Program-made: the position numbers and the translations under genes
Assembly: GCA_001775555.1 (NCBI GenBank)
Contig: MEXE01000003.1
Span: 1 to 13,196 of the forward strand
DNA: 13,196 bases
Direction of reading: 5' to 3'
Source: Candidatus Amesbacteria bacterium RBG_19FT_COMBO_48_16
Lineage (GTDB): Bacteria > Patescibacteriota > Microgenomatia > CAZETR01 > Amesbacteraceae
In this document: piece after piece, positions 1 to 7,120 of the stretch
How positions within the stretch are numbered: the first letter of the stretch is position 1
Layout: each line of letters begins with the position of its first letter
The notes under the pieces: generated by a model
Seen by the model: the letters and a program-made list of their open reading frames with translations, nothing else
Databases searched by the model: none
Told to the model about the DNA's origin: nothing

Positions 1-1142
1 CGGAGCTAAAAAAACCGGTTATTGAGGCCGTCGAGAAAGACGAAGTGAAATTTTTTCCCAAACGATACAAAAAGCAAATACTCCAGTGGCTTGAAGTAAT
101 GCATGACTGGCCTATCAGCCGGCAGATTGTATGGGGAATTAGAATACCAGTGTGGTATGAGATAGAGACGGAGAAAGAGAACATGTATGTTTGGTGGCTG
201 GACAACGAAAATAAACTGCATCAAGGAGCGGTAAGCAAGTTTATTAAAGAGGGCACTCCCCTACCCCGGATTGAAGCTGGGTTACAAAAGACCCTGGCAG
301 TGACAGGAGCAGATGCCCCAAGTTACGTAGTGGCGGAAGAAAAACCGAAGGAGGGGAAAATGTATTTACCGGAAACGGATACATTTGATACCTGGTTTTC
401 TTCCGGGCAATGGCCGGTGGTAACTTTGGGGGGCGAAGAAGAAAAGAGACTGCCAACCGATTTTATGGGAACTTTGTCAGATATCCTCCCTTTCTGGATC
501 TCACGAATGATTATGTTTTCGCTTTACCTTTCTAAAAAGATCCCGTTTTCAAATGTGTATTTATGGTCGATGGTGGCTGATGCGAAGGGGGTTAAAATGA
601 GCAAAAGCCGCGGCAATGTGATAAACCCCATTGACTTGGTGGAAAAATACGGAGCGGATGCGCTACGGATGACCTTGTTATACGGGACGCCGGCGGGAAG
701 CAAAGTGAATCTGTCTGAAGAAAAGGTTCGAGGGATGCGGAATTTGGCTAACAAAATCTGGAATTCGGTCAGGTTTATCACCTCCTTGAACGGAGAACCG
801 GGAGAGAGAAGCGAACATTTTACAAACCAAATTAACCAAATTTCTAAGGATATAACAAAAAATCTAGAGGAGTTTAAATTGAGCTACGCAGTAGATAGGT
901 TATATGACAAATTTTGGCACTGGTTTTGTGATGAATGCATCGAAGCAGCCAAGAAGGGTGAGTTGTCGAAAGCGGATTTGGTACACGGATTAATCGTGTT
1001 TTTGAAACTCCTGCACCCTTTCATGCCGTTTGTGACGGAGGCGGTGTGGGGGGAGATTAAAGATATTAGATATCAGATGTTAAATGTTAGAAATACGAGA
1101 GAGGAGATGCTAATCACCTCGCGATGGCCTGGACCGGTTTAA
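1..1142 (+). CDS. valS: Valyl-tRNA synthetase, C-terminal part (5' end outside window)
   Basis: This class I aminoacyl-tRNA synthetase charges tRNA-Val with valine in the cytoplasm. The reading frame is open from base 3 to the window edge, so the HIGH motif and most of the editing domain lie outside. Visible landmarks in order are WPISRQIVWGIRIPVWY near 109-160, matching the ISRQxWWGxxIPVWY block of ValRS; DTFDTWFSSGQWP near 376-414, matching the D-x-LDTWFSS block; the KMSKS loop followed by RGN at 594-617; and the anticodon-binding start SEEKVRGMRNLANKIWN near 714-764. The protein stops shortly after the HPFMPFVTEAVW block (about 1012-1050). The C-terminal coiled-coil tRNA arm of typical ValRS is therefore absent, as in the short forms I associate with CPR bacteria (from memory). 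The next gene starts 19 bp downstream on the same strand. IleRS or LeuRS are less likely because the motif wording fits ValRS best. Confidence 0.93.
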   Translation, partial: ELKKPVIEAVEKDEVKFFPKRYKKQILQWLEVMHDWPISRQIVWGIRIPVWYEIETEKENMYVWWLDNENKLHQGAVSKFIKEGTPLPRIEAGLQKTLAVTGADAPSYVVAEEKPKEGKMYLPETDTFDTWFSSGQWPVVTLGGEEEKRLPTDFMGTLSDILPFWISRMIMFSLYLSKKIPFSNVYLWSMVADAKGVKMSKSRGNVINPIDLVEKYGADALRMTLLYGTPAGSKVNLSEEKVRGMRNLANKIWNSVRFITSLNGEPGERSEHFTNQINQISKDITKNLEEFKLSYAVDRLYDKFWHWFCDECIEAAKKGELSKADLVHGLIVFLKLLHPFMPFVTEAVWGEIKDIRYQMLNVRNTREEMLITSRWPGPV

Positions 1143-1161
1143 GTCTAAGTTCATATTTAAC

Positions 1162-1878
1162 ATGAAGTTTGAAGTCAAACGAGACGGGAAAAGACTTGTC
1201 TTTGATTCTGATTTAAGAGGGCTGGTAGTTGGAGGTAAAGAATATGTCTCCGGTAGAGACGGAAACTTGGTTTATGATCAGATTTTAGACTTGAAAGCAG
1301 ACGGGGTAGAGTTACAAATGTCATCAAATACAAGTACTTTAATTCCGGCCTTGCGATTACTTTCCATCGCATATCACCCTTACTTCGACCGGCGAGATGT
1401 GGTCGAATCACAAAACAACATCACTTTTTATTGGAACAGGTCCAAGTTGGCGACCTTTTACAACAGATTTTCAACGGATGAACTGGATTTTCCAAAAAGG
1501 GAACCTATAATCAGAGAAGCGGTAGATTTTCTGGCTAATCATACCTCCAATTTGCCTTTAAAAGATGCGTTTCTGACCAAAGTTTTGAAACCATGCAAGT
1601 TACTAGGTTTCTACCAGGGTTTTCCGGTTTTTGACAGTTCGACAGGATTTGCAAAATTACAATCCAGGCTAGGTATTCACATTGATACCGAAGCCATAAT
1701 GGTATCGACCCCGATGAATAAATATGAATGGGACGTATATGAGCTGGCAGAAGAAATTTCCAAGATTACTGGTTTAGAGTTTTCGAAAAAGAAAAATAGA
1801 GTTGTTTTTCCGAAAGACAAAAGGCTTTTAGCACTTTTAGAGCAAGAATCCCCTACTTCGGTGGCTCCTGAGTCTTAA
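1162..1878 (+). CDS. Hypothetical protein, 238 aa, no recognised family
   Basis: I do not recognise this protein. It is soluble-looking, with no signal peptide and no membrane segment, and mixes charged residues with regular hydrophobic positions. Residues 1-110 look beta-rich (FEVKRDGKRLVFDSD, NNITFYWNRSKLATFY). Residues 115-238 look more helical and end in a Lys-rich segment and a short polar tail. The ATG at 1162 is the first in the frame after valS stops at 1142, with no Shine-Dalgarno sequence before it. Co-transcription with valS is likely from the 19-bp gap. Its last 26 bp overlap, tail to tail, the minus-strand gene ending at 1853. The sustained codon structure and full-length open frame make it a real gene, but no function can be assigned. 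Confidence 0.8.
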   Translation: MKFEVKRDGKRLVFDSDLRGLVVGGKEYVSGRDGNLVYDQILDLKADGVELQMSSNTSTLIPALRLLSIAYHPYFDRRDVVESQNNITFYWNRSKLATFYNRFSTDELDFPKREPIIREAVDFLANHTSNLPLKDAFLTKVLKPCKLLGFYQGFPVFDSSTGFAKLQSRLGIHIDTEAIMVSTPMNKYEWDVYELAEEISKITGLEFSKKKNRVVFPKDKRLLALLEQESPTSVAPES

Positions 1879-2209
1879 GTTTTACCTCAACAGGCCTAAG
1901 CAGTTGGACGCCGAGGAGAGCGATTTTGTAACCAATACCCGCGATAAAACCCATAAGCAGAATGTGAAGAGTGAGATTGGATATATCGTTTAAAGCTGAG
2001 GCGGAAAGAAGCTCAACCGGTGTGGGTTTACTACCAGGAAGAGTAGGCAGGCCGGCAATCTGACTCATATCGAGAGAAATCCCAGGTTGGCGAAAAACAG
2101 GAGCAGGTTTAACGCGACCAGTGAAGACTACAAAGACACTGACTGCCGATATCAGGATAAGCGAGAGGCCGATACCAACTAAAAAATAGCCCATTCTTTT
2201 TTCCGGCAT
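1853..2209 (-). CDS. Small integral membrane protein, two TM segments, unknown function
   Basis: From the ATG at 2209 the product has 118 aa. A hydrophobic segment occupies about residues 7-31 (YFLVGIGLSLILISAVSVFVV) and a second lies near 82-107 (LHILLMGFIAGIGYKIALLG). Between them is a loop of about 50 residues rich in Pro, Ser and Leu, probably outside the membrane, and a short charged tail follows. An in-frame TTG at 2227 would add six residues. It overlaps the end of the bL25 gene and has GGAAGAG five bases upstream, so it is a credible alternative start. The gene is last in the minus-strand set after the DUF4012 and bL25 genes, with 20 bp (ATG start) or an overlap (TTG start) between them, so translation may be coupled. 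The stop is reached inside the 3' end of the convergent 238-aa gene. No family is recognised. Confidence 0.75.
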   Translation of the reverse strand: MPEKRMGYFLVGIGLSLILISAVSVFVVFTGRVKPAPVFRQPGISLDMSQIAGLPTLPGSKPTPVELLSASALNDISNLTLHILLMGFIAGIGYKIALLGVQLLRPVEVKLKTQEPPK

Positions 2210-2229
2210 GGTTAGATCAGTATACAATA

Positions 2230-2913
2230 TTACTCTTCCGGTTTTTCTTCTGGGGCGGGTTCAGCGGCCGGAGCAGGAGCTTCGACTTCTGCCTTAGGGG
2301 TTTCACCTTCCGGAGCTTCAGCCGGAGGCGGGGCTTCTTCTTTTTCTTCTTTGGCCAGGGGTTCGATTTTGACTATTATCGTGTCAGGATCATTCAGAAT
2401 CTTGAATTCGGCGGAAGGAATTCTAATGGCGGAAACTGAAATTACTGCACCGACTTGGGAAAGGGTGGAGACATCGACTTTGATGTTTTCAGGCATATCT
2501 GCGGGTAAAGACTCGATCTCGAGTTCGTTAACCTGTTGAACCATAATGCCGAGTTTTTCTTTCTCGGCCGGAGCTTCACCTTCAAGAACCACAGGAACCG
2601 GGGCGGTAACTTTTTCTTTTAAGTCCACTTGATGGAAAACAACGTGCTGAAGCTGGGCCGTTACGGGATGGATAGTGACATCACGAATGAATACCGGGCG
2701 ATCTTTTTTTTCACCGGCAACCTGTAAGTAAAGAAGAGCAGACTCCCCTACCTGATCAAAGGCACGCTGAAACTGTTTGATATCTGCCTGAAGGTTTAAA
2801 GAGGGAATGTTTTTACCAAAGAGGTTAGCCGGAACAATTCCTGTGTTTCTCAAGCTTTTGGTTTTCCGACCAGTAATGGTTCGGGGTTCGATGGGAAATG
2901 TGTGTTTGGTCAT
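2230..2913 (-). CDS. rplY: 50S ribosomal protein bL25, long CTC/TL5 form
   Basis: bL25 binds 5S rRNA in the large ribosomal subunit. The N-terminal 5S-binding domain (about residues 5-95) shows the family pattern: RTITGRKTKSLRNTGIVPANLFG, then a middle ending in FIRDVTIHPVTAQLQHVVFHQVDL. The CTC beta domain follows (about 96-187), with VPVVLEGEAPAEKEKLGIMVQQ, ELEIESLPADMPENIKVDVS and a final segment with DPDTIIVKI. Residues 188-227 are a low-complexity Glu/Ala/Pro tail, common in this family. The start is ATG at 2913, inside a 4-bp ATGA overlap with the stop of the upstream DUF4012 gene, so translation is probably coupled. The 227-aa length suits the CTC form rather than the short E. coli L25. 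The symbol ctc is used for the same family. Confidence 0.95.
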   Translation of the reverse strand: MTKHTFPIEPRTITGRKTKSLRNTGIVPANLFGKNIPSLNLQADIKQFQRAFDQVGESALLYLQVAGEKKDRPVFIRDVTIHPVTAQLQHVVFHQVDLKEKVTAPVPVVLEGEAPAEKEKLGIMVQQVNELEIESLPADMPENIKVDVSTLSQVGAVISVSAIRIPSAEFKILNDPDTIIVKIEPLAKEEKEEAPPPAEAPEGETPKAEVEAPAPAAEPAPEEKPEE

Positions 2914-5237
2914 AAACTTGGGGGAAGAGAAAAATCAATATCCAAACTGATGGGACTTGACTGGGGGGTATTATAGCCAAGCGAACCGGCAGAAGCAACC
3001 TGGGGAGATTGGTATGAAGTAGCGAACCATTCCGAAGGGTAGCTAATCGCCATAGTGAGAGAAGGCAAGGAATACCCCGGTTGGTGAGGAATATCGAGCT
3101 GGAAATGAAAACGGCCCGTGAGATTGGCTGATTGATGAAACTTTATTTCAACTTCGGATTCCTGGCGGGAGGAAGGGTCTAAAAGAACGCCAAACAGCTG
3201 AAGCGGTGCTTGATTTTGGAGGTAATATTCCGACTGTTTGAGGGTACGGCCGTTGACAATGACCGAGTCGAGAACTGCTGGGTCCGGAAGATAGAGCCGG
3301 AGATAAAACGGGGTGGAGCCGGTAAAAATGATTTTGTATGCATTTGTAATCTGGGTCGATGTGAGCTGGGTGGTGAGAGAGTGATTCACCAGTGATGGGG
3401 CTGAAACTACAGCTGGGGCAAGTGAAGTGACAACCGGATAAATAAATCCGGAAAAGCAGGGTAACGAGGAACGGCATTCGGGTAATAAAACAGCCCCGCT
3501 CCAACCTACCTGGTCCAGCTGAGGGAGGGAAAAGGTGACCGGGGTGATGTAAACTTCACGGTTTTCCAGTTGTCGGGCGAGGACGAGAAAGAGACGCGTT
3601 ACCTGATCGGGCTGGAGCGTACGCAAACGTTTCTCCAGTCCCATGGCAAATTTGGTAAGGAAAGAAACAGAAGAAGGCGGATCGAGACTGGGATTTGAAG
3701 GAGAAAAAGTATTAAGAAAATTGTCAGGGGTGAGAGTGCGATTGAGGTCAGGAATTTCCAGAGGGCCGGTAACCTCCAATAGCGAACGAAGCGTGTTTAA
3801 ATTTAAGGCCACAATAATATCCGGTTTTAATGACAACTCTTTTTCTATAAACCAGGCAATTTGTTTGGCGCTTTGGGGGAAATTCGGATCCCAGTCGGCG
3901 TCTCGGAGTAACCAGGTACTACGCCCGGCCGCACGAATAAAGTCGGAGGGAGCTTCTGCTCTACCGCGAAATTGAGAGTCTGCCAAATTAACCGGCAGCG
4001 CCTGAATGTGAGACAGTTGGCCATTTTGCGCGGAAACAACCAATAAACTATCCATGATTCCACCCAACGGCCGGGGTTGATTATTATCCTGAAGCAAAAA
4101 TACATAAGTCGTGGTTCCGGTTTGAGAGGACAAAAGAGGTAAATATGGAATTAACAGTTGGAGTTTGGAGGCGGTTTGGCGAGCAGACTGGGTATTCCGG
4201 GCGAATAGAGCGGTTTGGGATGACAGGCGTGGGGAAGCAAGATAGAGACTCTTCAAATCAGACTGCAAATATGACAGAGATTCGGATAAGGCAGAAAGCA
4301 GGGCGGAAAGTTCGGGTGGCTCTACCCACTTTTTGGGAGAAGCAGAACCGGTGAAATTGTAGTAGAGATCAGAGAATTTGTCAGATGTCTTATGAAGCAG
4401 AGAGACGGTATCAGAAAAATGGGTCAGAGTATCAGAAACTTCGGGGAAGGGCAGACCAAATTTTTGTAAAATAAAAGAAGATCCAGGAAACAGTTTGGTC
4501 TGACTACGAATCAAACGAGAGGCCGAGGCGGCTCTGGCGGAACAGGAGACACTCTTTTCAAAGGAGCCGGAAAATAATTGCCTGACCCCGCAGGAAAAAT
4601 AATACCGGGTTAGCAAAAGCTGCAAGCAAAACAGGACCAGGGGACTTAATAAGACTACGGCAATAATTAACGACAGACGGGAGATGGGAAATATTCGGGG
4701 AAAGCGGATGAGCAGACGCTGACGAGGAGGGGGCGGTGTTTTAATATTAGAAATGACAGGCGGGACCGGACGGGGGTGATAAACATAACCATATTTAAAC
4801 TGTCGGATTACAAGTTCCGCATTTTGAGATAAATCCTGGTTTGCGTCTACTTCCACCAGCTGGTAGCGAAGCGGGTAACTCTTGGCGAACTGAGATACCA
4901 GAACGAGAGCAGTCTGCTTGAGAGGTGAGGGTGAAGACGGTAAAACCAATACAAATCTGGAAATATGCCGGGAAGCGTATTTTAATAAAGAATAAAGCTC
5001 AGAAGTATAAGATAAAGTTTCGGCCAATGAGGGAGAGGAGAAGCCGGCAATATGAATTATAAGACTGACAGGCTCCGGGGTGTCCGGAATTTCGTTTTGG
5101 TGAAGAAAAACCGGAGTGAAATTTAAGGATGAGGAAAGCTGGGATAATATTTCCTGTACTAAAGGATGGGTGTGGTGAGTAAGGAGAATACGCAAGGGCA
5201 GGTTATTAGTAAAAGTGAGAAATTTTAGCGGAGACAT
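2910..5237 (-). CDS. DUF4012 membrane protein with SDR-like N-terminal domain
   Basis: The product has 775 aa. Residues 14-160 look like a decayed extended SDR (nucleotide-sugar epimerase) fold: LRILLTHHTHPLVQEIL sits where the glycine-rich Rossmann motif should be, SLIIHIAG resembles the VIHLA strand, and FVLVLPSSPSPLKQTALV resembles the SS...YxxxK region. The GxxGxxG glycines and the Tyr are missing, so catalysis is unlikely. A Pro-rich linker with basic residues precedes one TM helix at about 186-212. An extracytoplasmic region follows with helical stretches (about 220-365) and the DUF4012 core (about 375-515): TYVFLLQDNNQPRPLGGIMDS, then DADWDPNFPQSAKQIAWF and KPDIIVALNLNTLRSLLEVTGPLEIP. 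The remaining 260 residues are beta-rich and Ser/Pro-rich. DUF4012 has no assigned biochemical role but recurs in envelope or polysaccharide contexts. The ATG at 5237 is the first start. The gene overlaps bL25 by 4 bp. Its Ser/Leu/Pro/Thr-rich composition fits C-rich coding on the minus strand. Confidence 0.88.
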   Translation of the reverse strand: MSPLKFLTFTNNLPLRILLTHHTHPLVQEILSQLSSSLNFTPVFLHQNEIPDTPEPVSLIIHIAGFSSPSLAETLSYTSELYSLLKYASRHISRFVLVLPSSPSPLKQTALVLVSQFAKSYPLRYQLVEVDANQDLSQNAELVIRQFKYGYVYHPRPVPPVISNIKTPPPPRQRLLIRFPRIFPISRLSLIIAVVLLSPLVLFCLQLLLTRYYFSCGVRQLFSGSFEKSVSCSARAASASRLIRSQTKLFPGSSFILQKFGLPFPEVSDTLTHFSDTVSLLHKTSDKFSDLYYNFTGSASPKKWVEPPELSALLSALSESLSYLQSDLKSLYLASPRLSSQTALFARNTQSARQTASKLQLLIPYLPLLSSQTGTTTYVFLLQDNNQPRPLGGIMDSLLVVSAQNGQLSHIQALPVNLADSQFRGRAEAPSDFIRAAGRSTWLLRDADWDPNFPQSAKQIAWFIEKELSLKPDIIVALNLNTLRSLLEVTGPLEIPDLNRTLTPDNFLNTFSPSNPSLDPPSSVSFLTKFAMGLEKRLRTLQPDQVTRLFLVLARQLENREVYITPVTFSLPQLDQVGWSGAVLLPECRSSLPCFSGFIYPVVTSLAPAVVSAPSLVNHSLTTQLTSTQITNAYKIIFTGSTPFYLRLYLPDPAVLDSVIVNGRTLKQSEYYLQNQAPLQLFGVLLDPSSRQESEVEIKFHQSANLTGRFHFQLDIPHQPGYSLPSLTMAISYPSEWFATSYQSPQVASAGSLGYNTPQSSPISLDIDFSLPPSL

Positions 5238-5334
5238 GATACAGAAATAATTGTAACGGAAAATAACAAAAAGGATATATCTTGTTATTACACTATTTTT
5301 TCCTTTGCTTCTAATAAGTTTTTGTGCGTACTGG

Positions 5335-5367
5335 TTTCATGTTTTTGTCAGTACAAAAAACATGAAA
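5335..5367. repeat. 12-bp perfect inverted repeat in the intergenic gap
   Basis: TTTCATGTTTTT at 5335-5346 is perfectly complementary in reverse to 5356-5367, with a 9-base loop. It lies in the 190-bp AT-rich gap between the end of the RNase H gene and the start of the DUF4012 gene. It could end the upstream transcript or bind a dimeric regulator. The stem is A/T-rich with one central CATG per arm, so it is a weak intrinsic terminator at best. Apart from this palindrome I see nothing decisive in 5238-5427. A TACAAT hexamer upstream of the DUF4012 start has no good -35 partner. Confidence 0.5.
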
Positions 5368-5427
5368 ACTAAGATTTAAATAAATGGCCTTTAATACGCT
5401 TATTTATTGATATTTAACCGGAAAGTC

Positions 5428-5889
5428 TTAAAAAGAGTCGAGAGTTTGGTTGACTAAAGCATCGGCTAGAAAATTTTGGGAACGGGGAATATATTGATAG
5501 TTAATAGTTAATGTTTCTTCGTTCATAGCCAGATTTAATTTTTTTTCCAGCTCCTTGGCTATAAGATAATTTTTTCGTAGGATGGGTTCTTTGACTTTAA
5601 ATAAACCTTTAAGCTGGTTAACAACAAGTTGAGAATCCAGATTGAAGTTGATCGTAAGTGGTTCAACTTTTTTAGTCGAGACTTTTTGAATTAACCACTG
5701 TAAAGCTTCGATAACTGCTTGGTATTCCGCCTGATTATTGGTAGATAGGCCCAGGTAATGGCCTTTTTTGAATATTATCTGACTAAAGGAGTTAACGGCA
5801 ACAAATGCCGATGCCCCCGGCCCGGGATTACCACGAGCTCCCCCATCGCAGTAGATATCAAGCTTTTTAGTTATTGGTTCGTCGTTCAT
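5428..5889 (-). CDS. rnhA: Ribonuclease HI family protein
   Basis: RNase HI cleaves the RNA strand of RNA-DNA hybrids such as R-loops and replication primers. The 153-aa product covers one complete RNase H fold. The four acidic metal ligands are visible: Asp15 in DIYCDGGARGNPGPG, Glu55 in NNQAEYQAVIEAL, Asp85 in FNLDSQLVV, and Asp143 in the NFLADALVN motif. The sequence is of the archaeal/Bacillus YpdQ-like type, with no N-terminal hybrid-binding domain, so it belongs to the broad rnhA-like group rather than being an E. coli RnhA equivalent. The ATG at 5889 lies inside the 3' end of the upstream polymerase gene (23-bp overlap) with no Shine-Dalgarno sequence. Both this start region and codons near 5498-5511 (TINYQY) are made of degenerate heptanucleotide repeats. 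It is the last gene of the rpmH operon. Confidence 0.93.
   Translation of the reverse strand: MNDEPITKKLDIYCDGGARGNPGPGASAFVAVNSFSQIIFKKGHYLGLSTNNQAEYQAVIEALQWLIQKVSTKKVEPLTINFNLDSQLVVNQLKGLFKVKEPILRKNYLIAKELEKKLNLAMNEETLTINYQYIPRSQNFLADALVNQTLDSF
5498..5511. repeat. Heptanucleotide repeat, two TAGTTAA units (in RNase H gene)
   Basis: Two exact TAGTTAA units lie head to tail on the plus strand, with a diverged ATATTGA unit before them. On the coding (minus) strand they encode part of the beta strand LTINYQY just ahead of the last catalytic Asp. They belong to the same family as the arrays in the adjacent polymerase gene. Confidence 0.6.
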
Positions 5890-7120
5890 AGTTAAGGGTT
5901 AAATTTGAGTAAATCAGAGAAATTAAAATGGTAAGAAGAAGTGAGTTTTGGTGAAGAGTAAGCCAGTAATGGTCAGAAAGACCGGAGACTAAAACTGTGA
6001 CTAATGCTGTTGTCAAGATCAGTTGTTTGCCGACTAGTAATTTCTTTACTACATTAAAGAATAAATAGAAAATAGTAAATAGTACAGGAAGCCCGAGTTC
6101 GGAAGCCAGAAGTAAATAAATATTGTGAACGGGCTGTAACGATAGGTTATAGTTATTAGTTGTTAGTTGATAGTTAGCTGAAATATACGGAATAAAGTTG
6201 CTCAGGCCGATTCCGAAAAGGGGATGTTTTTGAACGACGTTGTATGCTAAGGAATATTGAGTCAGGCGCTCGGGAAGGGAAGAGGGGTTGCCGATTTTAG
6301 TAAATAGTAAATAGTAAATAGTTAATAGTAGAAAAACAGATAAAATTTTGAAAACGAACTTGAGACGAAATTTGGAAAAAATCCAGAGAGTTATGAGAAG
6401 AAGCTCCAGGAAGATAGCAGTGCGGGAAAAAGTCATGGGCAGTGTTGCGGCAGCAATTACCAACGACCAAACTCCAAGCTTAAATTTTTTCTGCGAATAA
6501 AAGTAATAAACAATTAACCCTGAAACGAGGAGGAACCCTGCCAAAGCGTTGGGGTGAGGGAAAACAGAGTATGGCCTAAGTCTGAGGCCCAGGTCCCCCA
6601 GAGAGATTTTGGCGATTCCGGGAGCAGTTATAGTGAGACTGCGTTCTCCGAGCCAATACCAAAGACCGCCAACCGAGGATTGACGGAGAAACTGCCACCA
6701 GGCTAACCCACTGGCCCAAATTATGGCGAGGGGAAGTGAATAGTAAATAGTAAAAAGTGAAGAGGAGTTGCGGTGGACGTAAAGACCGAGGAAAAAATAT
6801 TCCGTGAGCCGGAGCCATTTATAAAATGCAAGAGGGGGGGAATAGGAGAAGATGATGTTGGCAACAGCAAAAGCAACCACAGCGACAAAGAACCAATTAA
6901 TTTTAATAGACTTAATTAATCTAATTGATCTGAACACCCAGAAAGTCAGGAGCAAGATAATTAGGAGGTCGGTGAAATACAGGGTAGGGGAGAGGTAATC
7001 TACGGGAAGTCCGGAAACAAAACTCCATGAAGGCCAGAAATGAAGCCCAAGCTGGGAAGGCAGAAGTAAGAGTAAAAGAAAAAGCACCAGTAGATTATAT
7101 CCGAGGTGAAATGATGACAC
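5867..7120 (-). CDS. O-antigen ligase / Wzy-type polymerase membrane protein
   Basis: The product is 417 aa, very hydrophobic, with about 10-12 predicted membrane segments. Members of this family polymerise or ligate lipid-linked glycans on the outer face of the cytoplasmic membrane. Family features are RPYSVFPHPNALAGFL (residues 182-197), MTFSRTAIF (229-237), HPLFGIGLSNFI (299-310) and QPVHNIYLLLASELGL (329-344), the last two being the typical Wzy_C/O-antigen-ligase periplasmic motif. The late GLSDHYWLT also fits. The start chosen is GTG at 7120, inside the end of jag (26-bp overlap). No Shine-Dalgarno sequence is seen, and a later Met cannot be excluded. Heptanucleotide arrays inside the gene encode LFTIYY, LTIYYLLFT, LFTIFYLFF and NYQLTTNNYNLSLQ. 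The gene ends inside such an array, overlapping the RNase H start. Whether it acts as ligase or polymerase cannot be decided from sequence. Confidence 0.85.
   Translation of the reverse strand: MSSFHLGYNLLVLFLLLLLLPSQLGLHFWPSWSFVSGLPVDYLSPTLYFTDLLIILLLTFWVFRSIRLIKSIKINWFFVAVVAFAVANIIFSYSPPLAFYKWLRLTEYFFLGLYVHRNSSSLFTIYYSLPLAIIWASGLAWWQFLRQSSVGGLWYWLGERSLTITAPGIAKISLGDLGLRLRPYSVFPHPNALAGFLLVSGLIVYYFYSQKKFKLGVWSLVIAAATLPMTFSRTAIFLELLLITLWIFSKFRLKFVFKILSVFLLLTIYYLLFTKIGNPSSLPERLTQYSLAYNVVQKHPLFGIGLSNFIPYISANYQLTTNNYNLSLQPVHNIYLLLASELGLPVLFTIFYLFFNVVKKLLVGKQLILTTALVTVLVSGLSDHYWLTLHQNSLLLTILISLIYSNLTLNYERRTNN
5868..5902. repeat. Degenerate heptanucleotide array at the polymerase/RNase H junction
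   Basis: On the plus strand five seven-base units follow in phase: TAGTTAT, TGGTTCG, TCGTTCA, TAGTTAA, GGGTTAA. All share GTT at positions 3-5. The array contains both the stop codon of the polymerase gene and the ATG of the RNase H gene, so it may have created the overlap between them. Only two of the five units match the family consensus closely. Confidence 0.5.
6066..6086. repeat. Heptanucleotide array, three units (in polymerase gene)
   Basis: TAGAAAA, TAGTAAA and TAGTACA follow head to tail on the plus strand. The coding strand reads through them as LFTIFYLF, inside a predicted membrane helix near residues 347-355. Confidence 0.6.
6143..6177. repeat. Heptanucleotide array, five units (in polymerase gene)
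   Basis: TAGGTTA, TAGTTAT, TAGTTGT, TAGTTGA and TAGTTAG are in phase on the plus strand. The coding strand reads NYQLTTNNYNLSL (about residues 316-328), a polar stretch in the external loop just before the conserved VHN motif. Only the TAG core and T5 (T4 in the first unit) are kept, so the units have diverged. Confidence 0.65.
6298..6332. repeat. Heptanucleotide array, three exact TAGTAAA units plus two variants
   Basis: TAGTAAA occurs three times without change, then TAGTTAA and TAGTAGA. This is the cleanest array in the window. The coding strand reads LLLTIYYLLFT (about residues 264-274) inside a hydrophobic helix. Confidence 0.75.
6734..6761. repeat. Heptanucleotide array, four units (in polymerase gene)
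   Basis: AAGTGAA, TAGTAAA, TAGTAAA and AAGTGAA are in phase on the plus strand. The coding strand reads SLFTIYYSLP (about residues 121-130). It is the fourth array within the same gene. Confidence 0.6.

Noticed and set aside
3148..3975. Several open frames on both strands inside the DUF4012 gene
   Set aside because: They lie wholly within a long gene with a recognised domain and have random-looking products.
5868..6761. CRISPR-like repeated region
   Set aside because: The repeat unit is seven bases without unique spacers, lies in coding DNA and has no cas genes nearby.
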